From assembly GCA_010094045.1 (NCBI GenBank), contig ML986586.1, positions 100,859-164,858 of the forward strand: 64,000 bases of DNA, written 5' to 3'. Below the pieces are notes generated by a model. It saw nothing but the letters and a program-made list of their open reading frames with translations, was not told the origin of the DNA and made no database searches. A program made the position numbers and the translations under genes. Numbering within the stretch: position 1 is the first letter of the stretch; every line of letters starts with the position of its first letter. Source of the stretch: Lojkania enalia. Taxonomy: Eukaryota > Ascomycota > Dothideomycetes > Pleosporales. This document shows positions 58,788 to 64,000 of the stretch, one piece after another.

Positions 58788-59768
58788 GGGATCAATCCTT
58801 GGGGTAGGAGGTTGTGGTGAGCGCAGTAAGATGTGGTTCGCGTGTGGTAATGGTACTTTCTTCGATATTTTTGGGTTCATCACTGTCATAGAATACACCT
58901 CTTTTCCTAGGGAAGGAGAATACTCTACGGAGGATGGAGCACAGCGCTTCATTTGGACTGGTTCTGAGGGCGCTCTTTTCCTCTATTCGGCGCTTATCAG
59001 ATTAACGAATGTAAACTTATTATATTGCATGGCTGGTATCATGTACGTCTCAGACATTGTTACGAGTGACGAAAGAAAAGTGCAAACCCATGGCATTGTG
59101 TTCATGCATCGGTTAACTAAGACGTTGACGTCTCAATGAGCTTAGTAAGGTTGCAGGGGTTTGTAACAGCATCGTCTCAAGTCCCGAGAAATTTTAATTG
59201 GGCCAGGATGTTATTTGAAATAACCAGGGCGACTCCTGGTCAGGCGCTGCTGTTATTGTGTTAATCCGATCATCCTTTCAAATGCGACTATCGCTATGGG
59301 TTTCTTTTTCTTTTTCTTTCCCTTTTTTGGGGGGTAATAATAACATTTGAATGAAGTACGAGCCGTCTCCCAGCAATAGCTGATTCGCTTGTTGCAAGTG
59401 GACGTCACTAGATTTGTCGTTACCATAGCTAATAGGAAAATTTTCAACTACCGATATCTCATATCGCCAGGAAAGAATGAAAGCGTATGTACCGGGAATC
59501 CTACGTCCTGGCTGAAAGAGTGAAAGCTTATCCTCCGATTCTTCTCTGAATACTTAACTTCAGTCGAGGCCAAAGGATTAGCTACTGGTCTTAAAGCAAG
59601 ATAGGGTACTCTAAGACAAGATTCGCGGCGTGGAAAGCACGAAATTTTGGCGTTGGAAAACAGTGATAGATAGACGTCGCATATCAATCCGCTACTAGGC
59701 ATATAATCTACTGGCCTTTTCTAGAATTGTCCCTAATTTCATACAAGCACTAGCCTAGTGTTATCATC
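58788..59768. other. Intergenic
   Basis: About 1 kb, AT-rich, between a plus-strand gene and a minus-strand pseudogene. Minus-strand frames at 59253-59702 show no domain. Confidence 0.5.
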
Positions 59769-60720
59769 CTATTCGAAAGGCTTCACTCGTACTTTACGAG
59801 ACACAGCCTCTATCTCGCTTATTGATGCTTTTGGGTTGAACACACCATAAACCTCTTCCGTCAACCCGTGAAGAAGAGTGGCTAGTGCCAATGATTTCCA
59901 TGTCAGGGCTTCATAGTCTCTGTTCTTCATATTTATAGCAAAAACAAAGATGAATGAGCCCATCAATAATGTTCCCAGCAATGAAAACCAAACTCATCTT
60001 ATCGTGACATAGCTCTTAGAAGTCAAGGCGCCTCCTAAGACCATTTCAGTGCCGCTTCTCTGTGAGCGCATGTTATTGGCTACAGCGTCCGAGACCATTG
60101 TTAGAAAAGCATTCATATCGTAAGGTGGGCTCGACAAAATTCCAGCTCTCGAAATATTGACCGTCGCCCTCCACAAGCGTGCCCGGAAAATAGCTAGGCA
60201 GAATATTAGAAAGAGCGTTGCTCAACGACCTTGTAGCATTTCTAACGACTCGAAAAGACGTTCCGCTTACCTCAATGTCGAATAACCAGCTCTTATTTCC
60301 CGAATGCATTCCTTAAATCTACGTAGACTTCGGTGATATTTCCGCGAAACAAGCCTGACTAATGTACTATCTTGAATGTTTTACACACCACTGGAACAAA
60401 CGCTCGTACAAAACAGGCGTTGCATTCAGTCGCAGTTGTGGCTCCCCTCCCAGGATGTAGCCGACATAAAAATCAATGATCTGATTCTTCGTGTGTCTGA
60501 AAACGGTTGAATTCCATATGTAATCCCAGCCGCGACTAGCGAAGTGTCTTCGACGTATATCACTGCCTATAAAATATATTGTTAGAGCTATTGAGCTCCT
60601 ATATCCATAGTTGTATTTGCCAACAAAAAATGAGTTAAGTGTATACCTGCAGGGCTTCGATGTTGATCCAGTGGAAAGAGGGACAGTTGTAAAATGCTTG
60701 CATATGTACTCTAGCAAGTA
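59769..60720 (-). pseudogene. Decayed DUF3176-like membrane protein gene (3' part)
   Basis: The segments 60717-60367 and 60176-59769 together match the order of the C-terminal half of fungal DUF3176 membrane proteins: TPVLYERLFQWCVKHS, then DMNAFLTMVSDAVANNMR, a polar linker ending SKSYVTIR, a hydrophobic helix (WFSLLGTLLMGSFIFVFAI) and WKSLALATLLHGLTEEVYG. A TGA at 59994-59996 falls between SYVTIR and VWFS, where the family normally has Trp before the last helix. The region between the two segments (60177-60366) cannot be joined in one frame without introns or breaks. Family function is unknown. It could instead be a gene with introns I failed to place, but the TGA would still need explaining. 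No 5' portion was found. Confidence 0.55.
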
Positions 60721-63700
60721 GGTGATATCCTAGCATTGATGACAAACACCTAGTGATGAATATGATGTCCAATTGCACCGCCCACTAGGACAGAGTGAGG
60801 GCACCGACTTGACTGTATTGCTTCTCGAGAGAATAGCTCGTCAATAGCCATTCGCGTTGTTCGGCCCGATACGCTATCCCGTAGTGTAACAAACAGACGG
60901 TCTTCCGTAGGATTTCAAGTCGTCGCGGCAGATATCGCACTCGTGGGACAGGAAATGTCTTTAGCGGAGAAAGAAATAGTTTGCTGAAAAAAGGGCTCGA
61001 ATGTCAATGAAGAAATAATGATAATTGCCCCGAGAGACACAACATGCCTAAACGGTAGTGGGCTTCCAACTGAAGCAAAGAATTAACAGAAAGGCAATGC
61101 CGCTTTCTAAAGAGGGCAAGTCTTACCTGCACTGGGTAGTTCTAAGGAGCATTAGGGAGCCCCAATGTCCGCGACTCGCTAAATCAGAAGTATGAAAATA
61201 TCAGAGCTTTCCTTCTCTCTTGAACCGCATCCATTTAAGTTTGTCAATTGCTTCCGGCACGGGGAAAATCAAGGCTGCCTTAGCTATAGCTGCAAAAATT
61301 GCAACATAAGTATTAGGGGTAATACCGGGGTTAACGAAATCCGGCTACTTTTTCCCATCATAGAATATGAGGACGCTAACTATAGCCGCTGCACAGGAGG
61401 CTGCTAAAAACCAGCTGAACAAGTCCCACCATCACCAATCGGTGATGATGTGATCATAACATGTCGTAGATGCTCGAATGAGTTGAAGTTGGGACTTCGG
61501 ATTCTCCTAGGATGTGACATCCACATTAGAGATACCTTCATTTACAGAAGGCGATTGAGCTCGCAAGCTAAGGTTTCCCGGTATACTTTCGTCCACTGTG
61601 TGAGAGGGCATACCCGGTCTAATATCTATAAGAGTATGCGGACGGGGCACAAATCGGTTCGCCCCATCGTGAATGTTGTTCATAGCACTGTTGGTCGAAC
61701 ATGACACCTGAGTATGGAAGCCAAGGAATCGATTCTGGTTTGCCGTCTGGGCTGTATCAAGGTGCCTTAGATGTGGGCGAGTACCACGTGGTCGCTTGCC
61801 TCCTCTTTCTTTCTGATTCTTCGGTGATGCGGTTGTCGGCATTGCTGAATTTTAAAGTATGCCGTCTGGAGGTCGGACGTTTCCGATTACGGAATCCAAT
61901 CATACGGAAAAGATGGAGTAGTCCGTGTCAGAGACTCTCTGATGGCCATGAAGCAGCATGGACGGACTCTTCCCGTCCATCTTATTAAATTCAGTCACTG
62001 GCTACGCTACAATCTAGAATCTTCATATTGTAAGAGGACGAAATTTGAGCGTCCCAAATGCAGTACAACGGATACCATGTTATTCCTTATAGAGCATATA
62101 CCTGATAATGTATTGGATGGCAAGCAATGGCATACTTTCTCTTGCCGTTGGCAAAGCGCGTCGGAGTTATTCTCGGTGTAAGCGCCCAGCTCGGATTTTC
62201 GGGGCCGTAGATGTTTCTGACTGACACCTCGACAACCACTAGAAATGAAATCTTCTCATTAGTGGGTTTCTGTTTAAGATTGGCGGAATCTAGACTCTTC
62301 AGCGATGGTTTCTGTTGATACCCTCTTTTAAATTTAAATTCAAATTCAAAATAAATTTCCTGTGCTAAATCCTCTTGACACCCCTAGCTCAGAGTGTACC
62401 ACAAAAAAAAAAAAAAAAAAAAATATCCAAGAATCGTGATCTACCTTGCACTTTTCATGATCGGAGCTTTATCTAGAGGATAGCTTGAGTGTCTAATGCA
62501 ATATAATCTATTGGGTTATGGCCGACCTTCCCATGTCTGTAGTCTGGGAGCGTTGGGAAATCATAGGCATCTTATATGTGTAGGTGGCCGAGTGTAAACT
62601 AAGAATAGGCATATTTAAATGACTCACTAAAACTACCAACTCCAAAGTAGCTCCACTATGTGCGCTATCCCGCACTTTAGAAGTCGGCTAATGGTTTAGT
62701 AGCCGACTAGGTGACTAGCGAAAGTATGATCTAGGTGCATACGATTAAAAATATGCAAATTTCCCACCTTTGGTAGCGAAGCGAATGGGAACAGGGACTG
62801 TAACCAGGACCATTAGCTGAAAGCGCGTCTTGAAACATGAAACTCCCATTCATCCGAAAACCCGGATGCCTGGCAGGATCCTCTTTTTTTTTTAAACAAC
62901 GAATAAGTTCTACTAAACGTCTGCAACATACTTACGGTTATGTCAATTGCTCTAAAGAATCCAAGTTCCTAACTGATGTCACTTTACGCGCCAATAGCTG
63001 GACTATACGAACTATTATTCTTTGCATAAATCACTTCTTATTCACTAGGTTAGAAATTTCAGATTGAATGTGATCTTTAGAAAATAACACATAGATACAC
63101 GCCACTTACAGCACATATACTATTGATGAAAAAAAAACGACCGAAGCCACCGACCACCACCTTCACACCATACAAATCCACAAAGCAATCCTTAGTCTAG
63201 CCGTTAAACCTATCTCATCAATAGGCGTTCTCTGCAGTCCACCTCCAGGGTGCATAAGAGCCCTCAATCCCACTAGTAACCTGCCCTTCGCTGCAGACTG
63301 CCTAATCAATAATAGTAAAAGCATGTCAAACCACATGAAGAGAGAAAAAAGCTGCTCATATTCCCTATGAAGATCAACAAGAAGGAAAGACAAAGAGCGC
63401 TTTGATATCTTCCAAAATAGTACCCACAATGAATATGAGGGTAAAAAGACGGGCTCCGAAACGCCAATACTCTGCTCTTTTGAGCCTATATTCGTAACTA
63501 TATTGACCGAAGATAGTAAGGCCACCGGGGCAGTGATGGTACAGATCCGATTAAGAACGCCGGAAACAATGTCGAAAAGGGGGTCAGAAGTCCTCTATGC
63601 ATTCGCTTGCGGATTGCAATTATTAGGAATATGGCATGCATTGCGTATCGTAGACGTCGTTCAATCCGCCGTGTTGACAACGGGAGCATTAGATATGTAG

Positions 63701-63739
63701 GTTGATCGTAAGGTTAGATGGTCGTAGTGTTGTAGTATC
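60721..63739. other. AT-rich gene-poor region with possible coding remnants
   Basis: 3 kb with many stops. The frame at 61942-62181 (+), and the 60 bases before it in the same frame (61882 on, reading SDYGIQSYGKDGVVRVRDSL), look somewhat protein-like but match nothing I know. A minus-strand frame at 63163-63525 is Leu/Ser-rich without a domain. An A-run lies at 62403-62423, an AAATTT-rich patch at about 62329-62357, and a 7-bp perfect hairpin (CATCACC...GGTGATG) at 61430-61447. Confidence 0.45.
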
Positions 63740-64000
63740 TTAGGCGGAAACGATTTGGGAAGCAGCTTCGTCTCTATATTGTTGAAGTTCTTTTAGCTGC
63801 ACCTGAAGATCGTTCAGGATATCAGACATGGGGCATGCCTGCTCGAAGATAGGACATGATCCGAAGGGTCTGACCATGTGACGGAGCGCGAGTGTGGTAG
63901 TACATGTCTAGAATCATTGTGAGCAAAAACAGTATGTGAGCACAAAACCGAAATACGCACCTCAATTCTTGAAACTTGATGCTCAACAAAGTTAATCAGG
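63740..64000 (-). CDS. 3' end of an unidentified gene, cut by the window edge
   Basis: On the minus strand, an exon entering from the right edge (64000-63961, reading INFVEHQVSRIE) is followed by a 53-nt intron (GTGCGT donor, TTCTAG acceptor; 63908-63960) and a last exon, 63907-63740, ending in TAA. The last exon reads as coding: TLALRHMVRPFGSCPIFEQA, then a helical end DILNDLQVQLKELQQYRDEA. The C-terminus could be a coiled coil. The 5' part lies outside the window, so no family can be named. Confidence 0.55.

Noticed and set aside
57957..58952. Minus-strand frame of 331 codons with regular Leu/Ile/Thr/Val repeats across the NGQ gene
   Set aside because: It is the antisense reading of the 9-nt minisatellite, which has no stops in this frame. 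The plus strand has a signal peptide, good introns and a conserved domain.
61430..61447. Seven-base perfect hairpin as a terminator or element end
   Set aside because: Short, isolated and without a U-run or flanking direct repeats; expected by chance in a window of this size.

Overview
The window is nuclear DNA of a filamentous ascomycete (Pezizomycotina). The evidence is the very short introns (mostly 46-150 nt, GT-AG, with CTAAC/CTGAC-like branch sites), gene products typical of that group, pyrimidine-rich leaders and a mosaic of gene-dense and AT-rich gene-poor stretches. I could not fix the class or genus from the sequence alone. There is no rRNA gene, CRISPR array or convincing tRNA gene, and no intact transposon was recognised.

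Layout. 0-9.4 kb: a hypothetical protein, a 3.5 kb non-coding stretch, a Flc/TRP-like membrane protein (5055-7366) and a secreted GH128-type glucanase (8387-9377). 10-14.7 kb: an uncharacterised cysteine-motif protein, a weaker hypothetical ORF and a Mep/Amt ammonium transporter carrying Glu at the first twin-His position. 14.7-20.1 kb: no recognised gene, GC-rich near the transporter and AT-rich further away. 20.1-26.8 kb: a fungal rhodopsin-domain 7TM protein, the AP-2 sigma subunit and COPII Sec24. 27.9-38 kb: a disordered hypothetical protein, mitochondrial GatB, two small genes and Tps2 (trehalose-phosphate phosphatase). 39-51 kb: a Cid1-type nucleotidyltransferase, a Ubc4/5 E2, glutaryl-CoA dehydrogenase, FEN1, a BRCT protein and a conserved-looking hypothetical. 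51-64 kb: gene-poor, with a PhzF-family enzyme, a secreted Asn-rich/NGQ-repeat protein, a decayed DUF3176-like membrane protein gene and the 3' end of an unidentified gene at the right edge.

Most genes are single-copy housekeeping functions: vesicle coats (AP-2 sigma, Sec24), mitochondrial translation (GatB), trehalose metabolism, protein ubiquitination, lysine/tryptophan catabolism and DNA repair (FEN1, BRCT protein). They do not form a pathway cluster. No backbone gene for secondary metabolism and no obvious new defence or mobile system is visible. The more unusual observations are at gene-structure level: a 5-nt microexon carrying the catalytic Asp34 codon of FEN1, a GC-AG intron in tps2, the Glu-type ammonium transporter, and a regular 9-nt minisatellite encoding a secreted NGQ tail. 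All intron positions were assigned by eye, from splice consensus and expected family sequence, and have not been tested against transcripts.
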